Source: Oscillospiraceae bacterium (GTDB lineage: Bacteria > Bacillota > Clostridia > Oscillospirales > Ruminococcaceae). From it: 64,000 nucleotides of DNA. Positions 42,279 through 50,631 of this stretch are shown one piece after another; position 1 is the stretch's first letter, and each line of letters opens with the position of its first letter. The position numbers and the translations under genes are program-made. The stretch covers positions 1-64,000 of the forward strand of contig SFJO01000003.1 in NCBI GenBank assembly GCA_004555865.1, given 5' to 3'. The notes below the pieces were generated by a model. The model had not been told where the DNA came from. It made no database searches and saw nothing but the letters and a program-made list of their open reading frames with translations.

Positions 42279-43619
42279 ATGGCAGCTTCCACTTCTTCCA
42301 AGCCGGTTCTTTGGAAGATGACCTGGCCCATTTTCATTGAGCTGTTGCTTCAGATGCTGGTGGGCAACATCGACCAGATTATGCTCTCCCATTTCAACGC
42401 CACCGCCGTGGCCGCCGTGGGCAACGCCAATCAGGTCATCACCATTTTACTTCTCACCTTCTCGGTCATCAGTCTGGCTTCCACCATTCTGATCAGCCAG
42501 TATCTGGGTGCCGGCCAACAGGAAAAGGTTCAGCAGGTATACGTGCTCTCTGCGGTGGTCAATCTGGCCGTCAGTCTGGTGCTGATGGCGCTGCTTCTGC
42601 TGGGGGCCGACCGGCTTATGGCGCTGATGCAGGTTCCCGCAGAGGCACGGGCCGAGGCGGCGGTGTATCTGCGCATTACGGCGGTCAGCCTGCCCTTTCA
42701 GGCCCTGATGCTCACCTTCAGCGCCTTCCTGCGCGCCCACGCCCGCATGACGGTGATCATGCTGTCCACCGGCGTGATCAACCTGGTCAACATTCTGGGA
42801 AACACTGCCCTGATCTACGGCCTTGGCCCCCTGCCCCAGCTGGGCGCGGCAGGCGCGGCGCTCTCCACCCTCACCTGCCGCATGGTGGGTATGTGTCTGC
42901 TGCTGGTCTCCTTCCTGCGCAGCATTCCCGGCGCGACGCTTTCGCCCCGGATGCTGAACCCCTGGCCCTCGATGTTGTTCCGCCGGCTGCTGGGCATCGG
43001 CCTGCCCGCAGGCGGTGAAGGCCTCTCCTACAACCTTTCGCAGGCAGCCAGCCTTGTGTTTGTCAACATGATCGGCACCTACGCCGTCACCACCCGGGTG
43101 TATGCCGTTATTTTCGCCCAGGTGTGCTATATGCTCATCAGCGCGGTCAGCCAGGCCACCGCGGTTCTGGTCGGCTATGCCATTGGCGCGCGGGATTTTG
43201 AGGAGGCCAACCGGCTGAACAACCACGTATTGAAGGTGTTCACCCCCATTACCATCAGCATCACACTGGCACTGGCCTTATTTGCAAAGCCTCTGTACGG
43301 GCTGTTCAGCACCGACCCGCAGGTGATTGCTCTGGGCCAGAAGATCATGTGCATCGAGGTCATTCTGGAAATCGGCCGCTGCTTCAACATCGTGCTGGTG
43401 CGCAACCTGCAGGCGGTGGGCGACGTGCGCTATCCGGTTACCATCGGCATCATCAGCCAGTGGGTGGTGGCCGTGGGCGTGGCCTGGCTGCTGGGCATGA
43501 AGCTGGGCCTCGGCCTGGCCGGCATCTGGATGGCCTTTGCCATGGATGAATGCCTGCGGGCGATCATCTTCTGGGCGCGCTGGAAGAGCGGCCGCTGGAA
43601 GGATCTGCAAACGGTGTAA
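42279..43619 (+). CDS. MATE family efflux transporter
   Basis: The 446-residue protein has 12 predicted membrane helices in two six-helix halves. It shows the MATE features WPIFIELLLQMLVGNIDQIM at the start, VGNANQVITI, and GLPAGGEGLSYNLSQAASL at the start of the second half. Members export cationic drugs or metabolites against sodium or protons. TGAGG precedes the ATG at 42279. It is monocistronic and divergent from the decarboxylase. Confidence 0.93.
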   Translation: MAASTSSKPVLWKMTWPIFIELLLQMLVGNIDQIMLSHFNATAVAAVGNANQVITILLLTFSVISLASTILISQYLGAGQQEKVQQVYVLSAVVNLAVSLVLMALLLLGADRLMALMQVPAEARAEAAVYLRITAVSLPFQALMLTFSAFLRAHARMTVIMLSTGVINLVNILGNTALIYGLGPLPQLGAAGAALSTLTCRMVGMCLLLVSFLRSIPGATLSPRMLNPWPSMLFRRLLGIGLPAGGEGLSYNLSQAASLVFVNMIGTYAVTTRVYAVIFAQVCYMLISAVSQATAVLVGYAIGARDFEEANRLNNHVLKVFTPITISITLALALFAKPLYGLFSTDPQVIALGQKIMCIEVILEIGRCFNIVLVRNLQAVGDVRYPVTIGIISQWVVAVGVAWLLGMKLGLGLAGIWMAFAMDECLRAIIFWARWKSGRWKDLQTV

Positions 43620-43690
43620 GTCCGCCGCGTCCGGATCATCTTATCGGCTTTGTTGACGGACGTTCCAACTTTTATCCAGCAAACACAGCA

Positions 43691-43741
43691 AAAAAAAGCG
43701 TCTGTGTTCCGGGATTTCTCCGGGACGCAGACGCTTTTTTC
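43691..43741. terminator. Bidirectional terminator after the MATE gene
   Basis: AAAAAAGCGTCTG and CAGACGCTTTTTT (about 43692-43704 and 43728-43740) enclose a second TCCGG/CCGGGA pairing. It also serves the minus-strand gene ending at 43789. Confidence 0.9.
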
Positions 43742-43788
43742 TGTTCGCCGTTAATTGCAGTTAGAATTGTGCAGAGCCTTGCAGCGCT

Positions 43789-44091
43789 TTACGGCGCTAC
43801 GATTTCATAGGCCGCCTCATCGCTTTGGGCCGGTCGGTTCTCGATGCAGTCATCCGGCTCCATGCTGCATCCACAGTCCTCATCGCCGGTCGTGCCGCCG
43901 CTCTTCCCGGCATAACTGCGTGTGTTTCCGCATCCGGCCGAGCGGGCGCTTTCCGGATAAAGCACCGGGGCGTCCCAGTCGTATCCGTAGTCGTCCACGC
44001 TGCCGTCGCTCACATTGCCCTCGGTATCGTACAGGCCCGTTGCGCCGGGCCCCGGCACCGCTTCGGTTTCGGCAAGGTTCTGGTATTCCAT
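43789..44091 (-). CDS. Small acidic cysteine-containing orphan protein
   Basis: The 100-residue product is strongly acidic, rich in Gly, Asp, Glu, Ser and Tyr, and predicted disordered. It has four cysteines, three of them in DCGCSMEPDDC near the C-terminus. No signal peptide or membrane segment is visible. GGGAGGTGG precedes the ATG at 44091 (an in-frame GTG at 44100 is also possible). It lies 47 bases after gpsA on the same strand and just before a strong terminator. I do not recognise a family. It may bind metal through the cysteine cluster, but that is speculation. Confidence 0.6.
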   Translation of the reverse strand: MEYQNLAETEAVPGPGATGLYDTEGNVSDGSVDDYGYDWDAPVLYPESARSAGCGNTRSYAGKSGGTTGDEDCGCSMEPDDCIENRPAQSDEAAYEIVAP

Positions 44092-44138
44092 GGCATCCAC
44101 CTCCCTGCCCTCAGCCTATGCAAGGGCAGGCGCGGCGG

Positions 44139-45101
44139 TTACTGGTCAAACTCGCCCTTTACCGACCGAGCAAACAGCTTCTGCAGGGCCTCCATGGGGT
44201 CAACCTTCTGATACACAATCTCATACACCGTCCGGCAGATGGGCAGATCGACCCCGTATTTCTTTCCAAGGCCCACCAGCGCTTTCACCGTGGGCACGCC
44301 CTCGGCCAGTTTGCCGTAGGGTTCGCCCTTCACATAGCACTCGCCGTAATGCCGGTTGTGGCTGTGGGCCGAAAACAGGGTGGCCTCATAGTCGCCCAGG
44401 TGGCACAGCCCATACGCCGAAAGCTCATTGCCGCCCATGGCCCGGATCAACCGGGAGATTTCCCGGGCGCCGCGGGCCATTAGCGCGCCTTTCAGGCTGG
44501 AATAGCCCACGCCGTCCAGCATGCCGGCCGCTATCCCCACCACGTTTTTGGCGGCAGCACCCACCTCAGTGCCCACCAGGTCGTGTCCTTTATACAGCCG
44601 GATCAAATCCGAATTCAGGTTTTCCACGATCCATTCGGTCACCGCCGGGTCTTCCGAATCCACCACCATGCAGTTGGGAATACCCGCGCAGAAATCCTGC
44701 ACATGGCCGGGGCCGACCCAAACGGCCAGGTCCACTGGCTGATGCACCGTCTCGCGGAACACCTGGGTCAAGCGCTTGCCGGTGTCCGCTTCAATACCCT
44801 TCATGCACAGAATCACGGTCTTGCCGCTCAGATCCAGCCGGTCCAGCTTGCTGCCCAGGTCCCGAAGCTGCTGGGCACTGATGGAAATAACTACCACACG
44901 CCCCCAGGCAACGGCTTTTTCAAGGTCCTGCTCCAGCAGCAGATTGTCCGGCAGTGCCTCATACTGGTTCCGGCGTTCCGCCTTCAGCTGTGCAAACCCG
45001 CGGGACCCTTCCCGCCCCCACAGCATCACCTCGTGGCGGGCGCTGTGATAGCAGGCCAAAAACGTGCCCCAGCGGCCGCAGCCAAGTACCGTGATCTTCA
45101 T
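44139..45101 (-). CDS. gpsA: Glycerol-3-phosphate dehydrogenase (NAD(P)+)
   Basis: GpsA reduces dihydroxyacetone phosphate to sn-glycerol-3-phosphate for phospholipid synthesis. The 320-residue protein has the nucleotide loop VLGCGRWGTFLA (5-16), KGIEADTG, GTEVGAAAKNVVGIAAGM, and LCHLGDYEATLFSAHSHNRHYG, where bacterial GpsA has GLGDLxxTCxSxxSRN. That last segment is divergent but keeps the histidine/arginine spacing. AAGGAG precedes the ATG. Confidence 0.9.
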   Translation of the reverse strand: MKITVLGCGRWGTFLACYHSARHEVMLWGREGSRGFAQLKAERRNQYEALPDNLLLEQDLEKAVAWGRVVVISISAQQLRDLGSKLDRLDLSGKTVILCMKGIEADTGKRLTQVFRETVHQPVDLAVWVGPGHVQDFCAGIPNCMVVDSEDPAVTEWIVENLNSDLIRLYKGHDLVGTEVGAAAKNVVGIAAGMLDGVGYSSLKGALMARGAREISRLIRAMGGNELSAYGLCHLGDYEATLFSAHSHNRHYGECYVKGEPYGKLAEGVPTVKALVGLGKKYGVDLPICRTVYEIVYQKVDPMEALQKLFARSVKGEFDQ

Positions 45102-45118
45102 GCTTGTTCTCCTTCTCT

Positions 45119-45147
45119 GTTGTACGGACGGAAACCGCCCGTGTCAA
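45119..45147 (-). promoter_or_regulatory. Possible promoter of gpsA
   Basis: On the minus strand TTGACA (45142-45147) and TACAAC (45119-45124) are separated by 17 bases. The start site would fall only about 10 bases before the ATG, so the leader would barely include the ribosome binding site. Confidence 0.5.
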
Positions 45148-45228
45148 GTCTCGTTCGGGCCGTTCGGCATCCGGCCCGCCGGGCATTTCGGCAAAAGCCG
45201 GCCTGTTTTTGATGCCGCGGCCATTCAA

Positions 45229-45285
45229 GCAAAACCGGCCCCTGCGCCCATTCCGATACGGTAGGGCCGCGGGGGCCGGTTTTAT
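45229..45285. terminator. Terminator of the SGNH gene
   Basis: AAAACCGGCCCC (45231-45242) and GGGGCCGGTTTT (45272-45283) are fully complementary, with an inner CGCGGCC-rich region. It lies between gpsA and the SGNH hydrolase gene. Confidence 0.85.
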
Positions 45286-45363
45286 GCACTTAACCGCCCT
45301 GTCTTTTGGGGCAGGCCCTTATCTGTAAAGCAGAAAATGTACTCCGCTCGGCTGCCGCCGCGC

Positions 45364-46893
45364 TTAGTTGGCCTGGCCCTCCGTTCCCCCATCGGGGCTC
45401 TCGGTTTCCGCCGGTTCCGGCGTGGGTTCCGGCGTGGGTTCCGGCGTGGGTTCCGCCGTGGGTTCCGGCGTGGGCGTCGGCGTAGCGGCCGGGCTTACCA
45501 CCACCGTGGCCTCGGCCGTTTTGGTGGTACCGTTTGCGGTAATGGTGGCCACAATGGTGTAATTGCCTACCGACAGGCTGCTCAGCGAATAGGTCTCGCC
45601 GCTGCCCTGGGCTGCGCCGCTCCACTTCACGTCCGAAGCGCTGGCGCCGTGCACCACGGCCTTCAGGGTCACATTGTCTCCGGCGCTCATGGAAACACTG
45701 GCCGGCTCGATGGAAATGCTCAGCTTCTGGCTGAACTGGGCACGAACCGACAGGTTTTTGGTGAAATTGGTATCCGTACGGGTGGCTGTGGTCACGCCAT
45801 CGCTCCACTTCACAAATTCATAGCCGGAAGCCGGCACCGCCGTAATGGTATAGCTGGCATTGGGGTCCGTCACCTTGAACGAAAGCTTTGTCTGGCCGGA
45901 GCTGTTGCCATAGCTCAGGGTGCCGCTGCTGCTGGATTCCACATCATAGCTGACCGTGAACGTCTGCTCCGAAGTGCCGGAAGAGGAAGTGTCCGTCGAA
46001 GAAGAGCCCGATGTATTGGCGCGCTTGGGGATGTTGGTGGCATCCTGATCCGCCGCCGGGCGCTTGTCCTCCGTCTCGTAGGCGTGCTCGCGGGCATAGG
46101 TGAGAATGGCCTTCAGCGCGTCCGACCGCATATGGATGTCGCCGTCCTGGAAATAGCCGCTCTTGCCGTAGCCGTCGCTGCCCTTCAGCACCTCGCTGCT
46201 GTTCAGGAACTTGTAGCCCTCGCTCTGGCACATCTCCACCAGCGCCTGATTGAACTCGTCAATGGTGGTCATGCTCATATTGGGGTAGCTGCTGTGGTCC
46301 TTCGGAATAGGCGGAATGGCATTCACAATGATGTCACAATACTGATATGCCTTATGAATCGCCGTGAGCAGGTTCTTGTACTCCTTGATGAAGTCGTCCT
46401 TACTCATGCTGCCGTCGGCGTTGTTGGTGCCGAACGTCACGATCACCCGCCGGGGCTTCATCTTGGCGATGGCATCCGGAATGGTGTACTGGGTGCTGTC
46501 GTCCTTGAAAGCCACGCACTTGGTGCTGACGGCGGACTGTACGCCCATGCCCTCCTGACCCACAAACTGGTCCAGGGTGATCAGGCCATAGTTGTTCATG
46601 CGCACCGTGTTGGAGTCGCCCACAAACACCGTGGCTTCCACATATTTCTTGCCCGCATCCTTGGTTTTTGCCAGAATGGCGCTGGAGTTTTTATCAATCT
46701 GGTACTCGCTGCTGTCGTAGCTCTCCGACGAAGAATCGGAATCCGAGCCGGACTCTGCATTGCTCTTCCCGGCTTTGCTGACCATCACCGCCGTAACCGA
46801 CAGGGTCACGATGATCGCCAGCGCGCAGATAGCCAGCACAATGCCGGCCTGCTTTTGTTTGTGCGATAAATTTTTCAGGTTGATCTTTTTCAT
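45364..46893 (-). CDS. Cell-surface SGNH/GDSL hydrolase with Ig-like domains
   Basis: The 509-residue protein has an N-terminal membrane anchor (residues 18-38), a Ser/Asp-rich spacer, and an SGNH hydrolase domain with VFVGDSNTVRM (nucleophile Ser94), TFGTNNADGS and DGDIHM. A Ser/Thr linker (GSSSTDTSSSGTSE) follows, then two beta-rich repeats resembling Listeria-Bacteroides/Ig-like modules (YEFVKWSDGVTT; MSAGDNVTLKAVV) and a TPEP-repeat tail. No LPxTG motif is seen. It probably removes esters from surface glycans. GGAGG precedes the ATG at 46893. It follows the HAD gene by 75 bases. Confidence 0.85.
   Translation of the reverse strand: MKKINLKNLSHKQKQAGIVLAICALAIIVTLSVTAVMVSKAGKSNAESGSDSDSSSESYDSSEYQIDKNSSAILAKTKDAGKKYVEATVFVGDSNTVRMNNYGLITLDQFVGQEGMGVQSAVSTKCVAFKDDSTQYTIPDAIAKMKPRRVIVTFGTNNADGSMSKDDFIKEYKNLLTAIHKAYQYCDIIVNAIPPIPKDHSSYPNMSMTTIDEFNQALVEMCQSEGYKFLNSSEVLKGSDGYGKSGYFQDGDIHMRSDALKAILTYAREHAYETEDKRPAADQDATNIPKRANTSGSSSTDTSSSGTSEQTFTVSYDVESSSSGTLSYGNSSGQTKLSFKVTDPNASYTITAVPASGYEFVKWSDGVTTATRTDTNFTKNLSVRAQFSQKLSISIEPASVSMSAGDNVTLKAVVHGASASDVKWSGAAQGSGETYSLSSLSVGNYTIVATITANGTTKTAEATVVVSPAATPTPTPEPTAEPTPEPTPEPTPEPAETESPDGGTEGQAN
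45413..45472. repeat. Five 12-base tandem repeats encoding (TPEP)n
   Basis: The unit GGTTCCGGCGTG repeats five times with one substitution in the fourth copy. On the minus strand it encodes the Thr-Pro-Glu-Pro linker at the C-terminus of the SGNH protein. Copy number is likely to vary by slippage. Confidence 0.9.
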
Positions 46894-46968
46894 TTCGTGT
46901 CCTCCATTTTTGGCACGAGAACAAAGTTTCATTCGGCCGGCCGCTGCGCGGGCCGCGCCGGTCCATCG

Positions 46969-47613
46969 TCAGGTATCCAGAATGTATCGGGTCAGCTGAC
47001 CGCAGGTTTCTGCCAGCAGAACCGGCTTGCAGGCCGCCAGCTCTTCCCGGCTGCCATAGCCGTACAGCACACCGGCTGCGTCCAGCCCGTTGGCCGCACC
47101 GCCGTTCAGGTCATCGGCCCGGTCGCCGACCATCAGCACCCGCCTGCCTGCCAGCGCCGGCTGCCCCAGCGCCCAACGGATGACCGAGGGCTTGTCGTCA
47201 ATGCTGGCGTCCAGCGTTGCACCGCCCAAAACGTCAAAATAGCGGTACAGCCCCTGCTCTTTTAAAATGGGAAGCGCTACCGGCAGGGCCTTGCAGGTAG
47301 CCGTTCCCAGAATCACCCCGCTGCGCTTCAGCGTCTCCAGCATCTCCACAACGCCGGGGTACACACTGCACTTATGCTGGCCGACCCGGTCATAGTATTC
47401 CCGGTAGATCTGCACAGCCTGCTCGCTCTTCTCCTCGCTTCCCAGCGTTTCAGAGAATGTCTTGCGCAGGGGCGGCCCCAAAAAGCGGTTCAGATCCAGC
47501 GTCTCCGGGTCCACGCCCATTTGCCGGAAGGTGTGCCGCATGGTTTCGAGAATTCCGGGGCTGGAGTGAACAAGCGTGCCGTCCACATCAAACAAAACAG
47601 CGTCGTAACGCAA
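46969..47613 (-). CDS. HAD-superfamily hydrolase, phosphoglycolate phosphatase-like
   Basis: The 214-residue protein has HAD motif I VLFDVDGTLVHSS, motif II in GTATCKALP, and motif IV MVGDRADDLNGG, with an alpha-helical cap of the beta-phosphoglucomutase/Gph type. Substrate is unknown. I chose the TTG at 47613 because AAAGGAG lies eight bases upstream and the product then begins LRYDAVLFDVDGT like its family. It precedes the SGNH gene on the same strand. Confidence 0.88.
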   Translation of the reverse strand: MRYDAVLFDVDGTLVHSSPGILETMRHTFRQMGVDPETLDLNRFLGPPLRKTFSETLGSEEKSEQAVQIYREYYDRVGQHKCSVYPGVVEMLETLKRSGVILGTATCKALPVALPILKEQGLYRYFDVLGGATLDASIDDKPSVIRWALGQPALAGRRVLMVGDRADDLNGGAANGLDAAGVLYGYGSREELAACKPVLLAETCGQLTRYILDT

Positions 47614-47724
47614 ATCAATTGCTCCTTTTTTCGCCGGGCACACCCCGTTCGCCATGCAGCGGAACGGTGAACGCCCAGTCATTTTTCACACAAGACACCG
47701 GCTTTCCGGCGACATTTTAGTGCT

Positions 47725-47753
47725 ATTATAGCACGTTCCGCCCGGTTAGACAA
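47725..47753 (-). promoter_or_regulatory. Sigma-A promoter of the HAD-SGNH unit
   Basis: On the minus strand TTGTCT (47748-47753) and TATAAT (47725-47730) are separated by 17 bases, about 110 bases before the TTG start. Confidence 0.65.
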
Positions 47754-47783
47754 TCTTCCCCGTTTGAGCACAAAAAAATTTCG

Positions 47784-47821
47784 CAAAAAACGCGGCCAAT
47801 GCAGAGGCATTGGCCGCGTTT
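47784..47821 (-). terminator. Terminator of the CotH-like gene
   Basis: AAACGCGGCCAATGC and GCATTGGCCGCGTTT form a 15-bp stem with a four-base loop, with T-runs on the minus strand. Confidence 0.92.
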
Positions 47822-47849
47822 CGGTTGTTTGGCTGCACAATCCCGCCGG

Positions 47850-49526
47850 TCACAGCCCCGCATAATAGGCATCCAGCGCTTCCAGCCGAAGCGTCATGTA
47901 CGCCTGAATCTCCTCCAGCGTGGTATCGCTGTCGCGCACCGGCCAGCGGACATCCTCACGAACCTGCGCCCCACTTCGGATCAATTCATCGCTGCTGTGC
48001 TGCAAAAGCGCGCAGACGTTTTCGGTGCTGAGGGGGCCACTGCGCAGCTGCTGCCAGCGGCGCACCTTGTCCTGATTGCCCGCCTGCTCTGCCGCAGCGG
48101 CAGGCAGGGCCGTTTCGAACTCGTAGCCGTCGTCGCAGGCTTTGTCCCGCCCGAGGACGGTATAGGCCGTACTGTTCATGGTGCCATCGTTGACGCAGGC
48201 ATCCCAACCATTCCCGAAGGTCTGGTCCAGGTCCCAGGGCACGTAAATGAAGCGCCATCCGTCCGCAGTTTTCTGCCCATAATAATAGGTGTTGTTGGCC
48301 AGATTGTCCCAGGCAAACAGCGCCTGCCGGAACAGTTCTATGTCGATCAGGTTGCTCCGGTCGCACACGGCATCCACCTGTTCCAGCGTGCTGGCCGGGT
48401 CGTGCATGGTACGCACCAGCGTCAAAAACGGCTGCCACACCTCGTCCTGAATGCGGTTCGGATACAGTTTGGCGGACAGTTTCACGGTGTGCTTGTCGAT
48501 TTTCAGATAAACGGCATCGGCGGCATAGGTCACATCGTCCTGCTGCCAGGTGCGCTGCCCGTCCACCAGCTCGCCCACCTCTGCGGCAGACTGCGCCAGC
48601 ATGTAGTCGATTTCCTCCTCCGTAGGCCAGCGGTGCCCGCCGGATTTGTACAATACATCGCCCTCTTCGGCGTTCAGCTGCTTTTTGTCAATCGGCTCCT
48701 GCAGGCCATAAATGCCCTGATACTGACCGTCCGCCACCAATTCCATGTAGCACATCCGGGAGCCGATCCGGTCCGACGGGTTGCTCTGAATGATCTCTTC
48801 CCACAGGCGGAAGGCGCTGACCTCCCGCAGGCGCGTATCGTCTGCGGAAAGTGCATCCAGAATCCAGTCATCGTCCTTGCGCATTCCGCACAAGCCCAGC
48901 TTGCGCTTTTCGCCCTTGTCGTTCAGCAAGTTCATCTTGAAGGACTTTTTGTCGGCCCAACGGGAGGAATTTCCTCGAATGCGGCTTCGCATCCGGCTGA
49001 TTTGAACCGTATACTCACCGCTTGGGTCAAACACCGTCACGGTTCCAGTGTATTCGCCTTCGTGCACAAAGGCATCCACAGTCTGCCAGTTCACCGGTTC
49101 GTCCAGCCGCCACACCATCATCGGCAGGCCCGTGGCCACCAGCTGCCCTTTGTCCAGCAGCTTGCCCTCTGCATTTACCACCACATAGCGGAAGGCGTGC
49201 CCCTCTTCCAGTGCTTCCTGCTTGTGGGACATCTGTGCGTCCTCGATAAAGTACAGGCGGCCGCCGGGTGCGGAAAGCCCGCCCTTCCAGTCCTCGGTCT
49301 GAGCGTTCTGGGGCAGATAGGTCACGCCGGAGGCCTCATCGCGGGGCAGTTCCTCCTCCAAAAGGTTCAGCGGCAGCCGTTGAGTACCTTCCTGCGCCCA
49401 CAATTCCTCGCCCTGCGCCGCCGGCATCACCCGTGCGCCGAGGAAGGTTCGCTCCTGATAGCCCGCAATCACGGTCAGGCACATCAGCAGAACCGCCGCC
49501 ACCGCTAAAAATATCCGTTTTTTCAT
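47850..49526 (-). CDS. CotH-like protein kinase, exported
   Basis: The 558-residue protein has an N-terminal signal peptide or membrane anchor (MKKRIFLAVAAVLLMCLTVI). A domain of the CotH family follows, with ISRMRSRIRGNSSRWADKKS, KMNLLNDKGEKRKLGLC, YGLQEPIDKKQLN, the ADGQYQGIYGL segment and the catalytic metal motif FIYVPWDLDQTFGN. The family phosphorylates serines on secreted or spore-coat proteins. The substrate is unknown and no coat genes are nearby. GGAGAATG precedes the ATG. It is monocistronic with its own promoter and terminator. Confidence 0.88.
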   Translation of the reverse strand: MKKRIFLAVAAVLLMCLTVIAGYQERTFLGARVMPAAQGEELWAQEGTQRLPLNLLEEELPRDEASGVTYLPQNAQTEDWKGGLSAPGGRLYFIEDAQMSHKQEALEEGHAFRYVVVNAEGKLLDKGQLVATGLPMMVWRLDEPVNWQTVDAFVHEGEYTGTVTVFDPSGEYTVQISRMRSRIRGNSSRWADKKSFKMNLLNDKGEKRKLGLCGMRKDDDWILDALSADDTRLREVSAFRLWEEIIQSNPSDRIGSRMCYMELVADGQYQGIYGLQEPIDKKQLNAEEGDVLYKSGGHRWPTEEEIDYMLAQSAAEVGELVDGQRTWQQDDVTYAADAVYLKIDKHTVKLSAKLYPNRIQDEVWQPFLTLVRTMHDPASTLEQVDAVCDRSNLIDIELFRQALFAWDNLANNTYYYGQKTADGWRFIYVPWDLDQTFGNGWDACVNDGTMNSTAYTVLGRDKACDDGYEFETALPAAAAEQAGNQDKVRRWQQLRSGPLSTENVCALLQHSSDELIRSGAQVREDVRWPVRDSDTTLEEIQAYMTLRLEALDAYYAGL

Positions 49527-49632
49527 TCTCCTTCTGCCGCGCGGCCGTCCCTGGGCCGATTTCCCGTCTCAGGGCAGCAATCCGGCGCACTCCTTTCTGT
49601 GCCGTGATCCTGTGAATTTTTTCACGGGTGGA

Positions 49633-49662
49633 ATTATAGCACATTCCCGCCTGCGCCTTCAA
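49633..49662 (-). promoter_or_regulatory. Sigma-A promoter of the CotH-like gene
   Basis: On the minus strand TTGAAG (49657-49662) and TATAAT (49633-49638) are separated by 18 bases, about 105 bases before the ATG. Confidence 0.65.
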
Positions 49663-49737
49663 TGCAGATTCCCGCAATTTTCGACCAAACTCCGCCATTT
49701 GTCTCCCCATAATTTTCGGTTTTTGGGTAAAATTGCA

Positions 49738-49786
49738 GCAAAAAGCGGCCGCACCGTGGGAAGCATCTCCCACGGCACAGCCGCTT
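49738..49786 (-). terminator. Terminator of the ABC importer operon
   Basis: The arms AGCGGCCGCACCGTGGGA (about 49744-49761) and TCCCACGGCACAGCCGCT (49768-49785) pair with one mismatch, followed by T on the minus strand. Confidence 0.88.
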
Positions 49787-49836
49787 CGCTAATTCACTGA
49801 TTTTGAGGTTCTGCCGCGGCGATGGGCCGCCGCGGT

Positions 49837-50631
49837 TTAAGAAAGCAGCATCCGGTCGTTGGCCAGCTCGTCGCCGCTCACCTGCTCAAACTTCGCCAGC
49901 AGGTCAGAAACGTGCAGGTTTGCCTTTTCTTCGCCCTGCACATCGTAAATCACGTGGCCCTCATACATCATGATCAGGCGATTGCCGTACTTGATGGCAT
50001 CCTTCATGTTGTGGGTGATCATCAGGGTGGTCAGATGATTCTCACGAACGATCTTGTCCGAAATGGTCAGCACCTTGTGGGCGGTTTTAGGGTCCAGCGC
50101 GGCAGTGTGTTCGTCCAGCAAAAGCAGCTGCGGCTTTTGCAGCGTCGCCATCAGCAGCGTCAGCGCCTGGCGCTGGCCGCCGGACAGCAGGCCAACCTTG
50201 CTGGTCAGCCGGTCCTCCAGGCCCAGGTCCAACATTTTCAGCTGCTCCCGGTACTGTTCCCGCTCAGCGCGGGTGATGCCGATGCGCAGGCCGCGGCTAT
50301 GGCCGCGCCGGGCCGCCAGGGCCAGATTTTCCTCAATCTGCATGGTGGCAGCCGTACCGGTCATGGGGTCCTGGAATACGCGTCCGATGTACTTGGCGCG
50401 CTGGTGCTCGCTGAGCTTGGTCACGTCCACACCGCCGATGGAAATGGTGCCGCTGTCCACCGGCCACACGCCGGCCACTGCGTTCAGCATCGTGGATTTG
50501 CCCGCGCCGTTGCCGCCGATGACCGTGACGAAGTCGCCTTCGTTCAGGTGCAGGCTCAGGTTGTTCAGCGCCGTCTTTTCGTTGACGGTACCGGCATTGA
50601 AGGTCTTATATACATTCTTAATGTCAAGCAT
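49837..50631 (-). CDS. ABC importer ATP-binding protein (TrpZ-like)
   Basis: The 264-residue ATPase has Walker A GGNGAGKST (39-47), signature LSGGQRQALTLLMATLQ, Walker B LLLLDEHTAALD and the H-loop THNM. The LDEHTAALDP variant is typical of the ATPase partnered with aromatic amino acid TrpX-type binding proteins. AAGGAGG precedes the ATG at 50631, which overlaps the permease stop by eight bases. Confidence 0.92.
   Translation of the reverse strand: MLDIKNVYKTFNAGTVNEKTALNNLSLHLNEGDFVTVIGGNGAGKSTMLNAVAGVWPVDSGTISIGGVDVTKLSEHQRAKYIGRVFQDPMTGTAATMQIEENLALAARRGHSRGLRIGITRAEREQYREQLKMLDLGLEDRLTSKVGLLSGGQRQALTLLMATLQKPQLLLLDEHTAALDPKTAHKVLTISDKIVRENHLTTLMITHNMKDAIKYGNRLIMMYEGHVIYDVQGEEKANLHVSDLLAKFEQVSGDELANDRMLLS

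Noticed and set aside
45413..45472. The five 12-base repeats as a CRISPR array
   Set aside because: They are contiguous without spacers and encode an in-frame TPEP linker.
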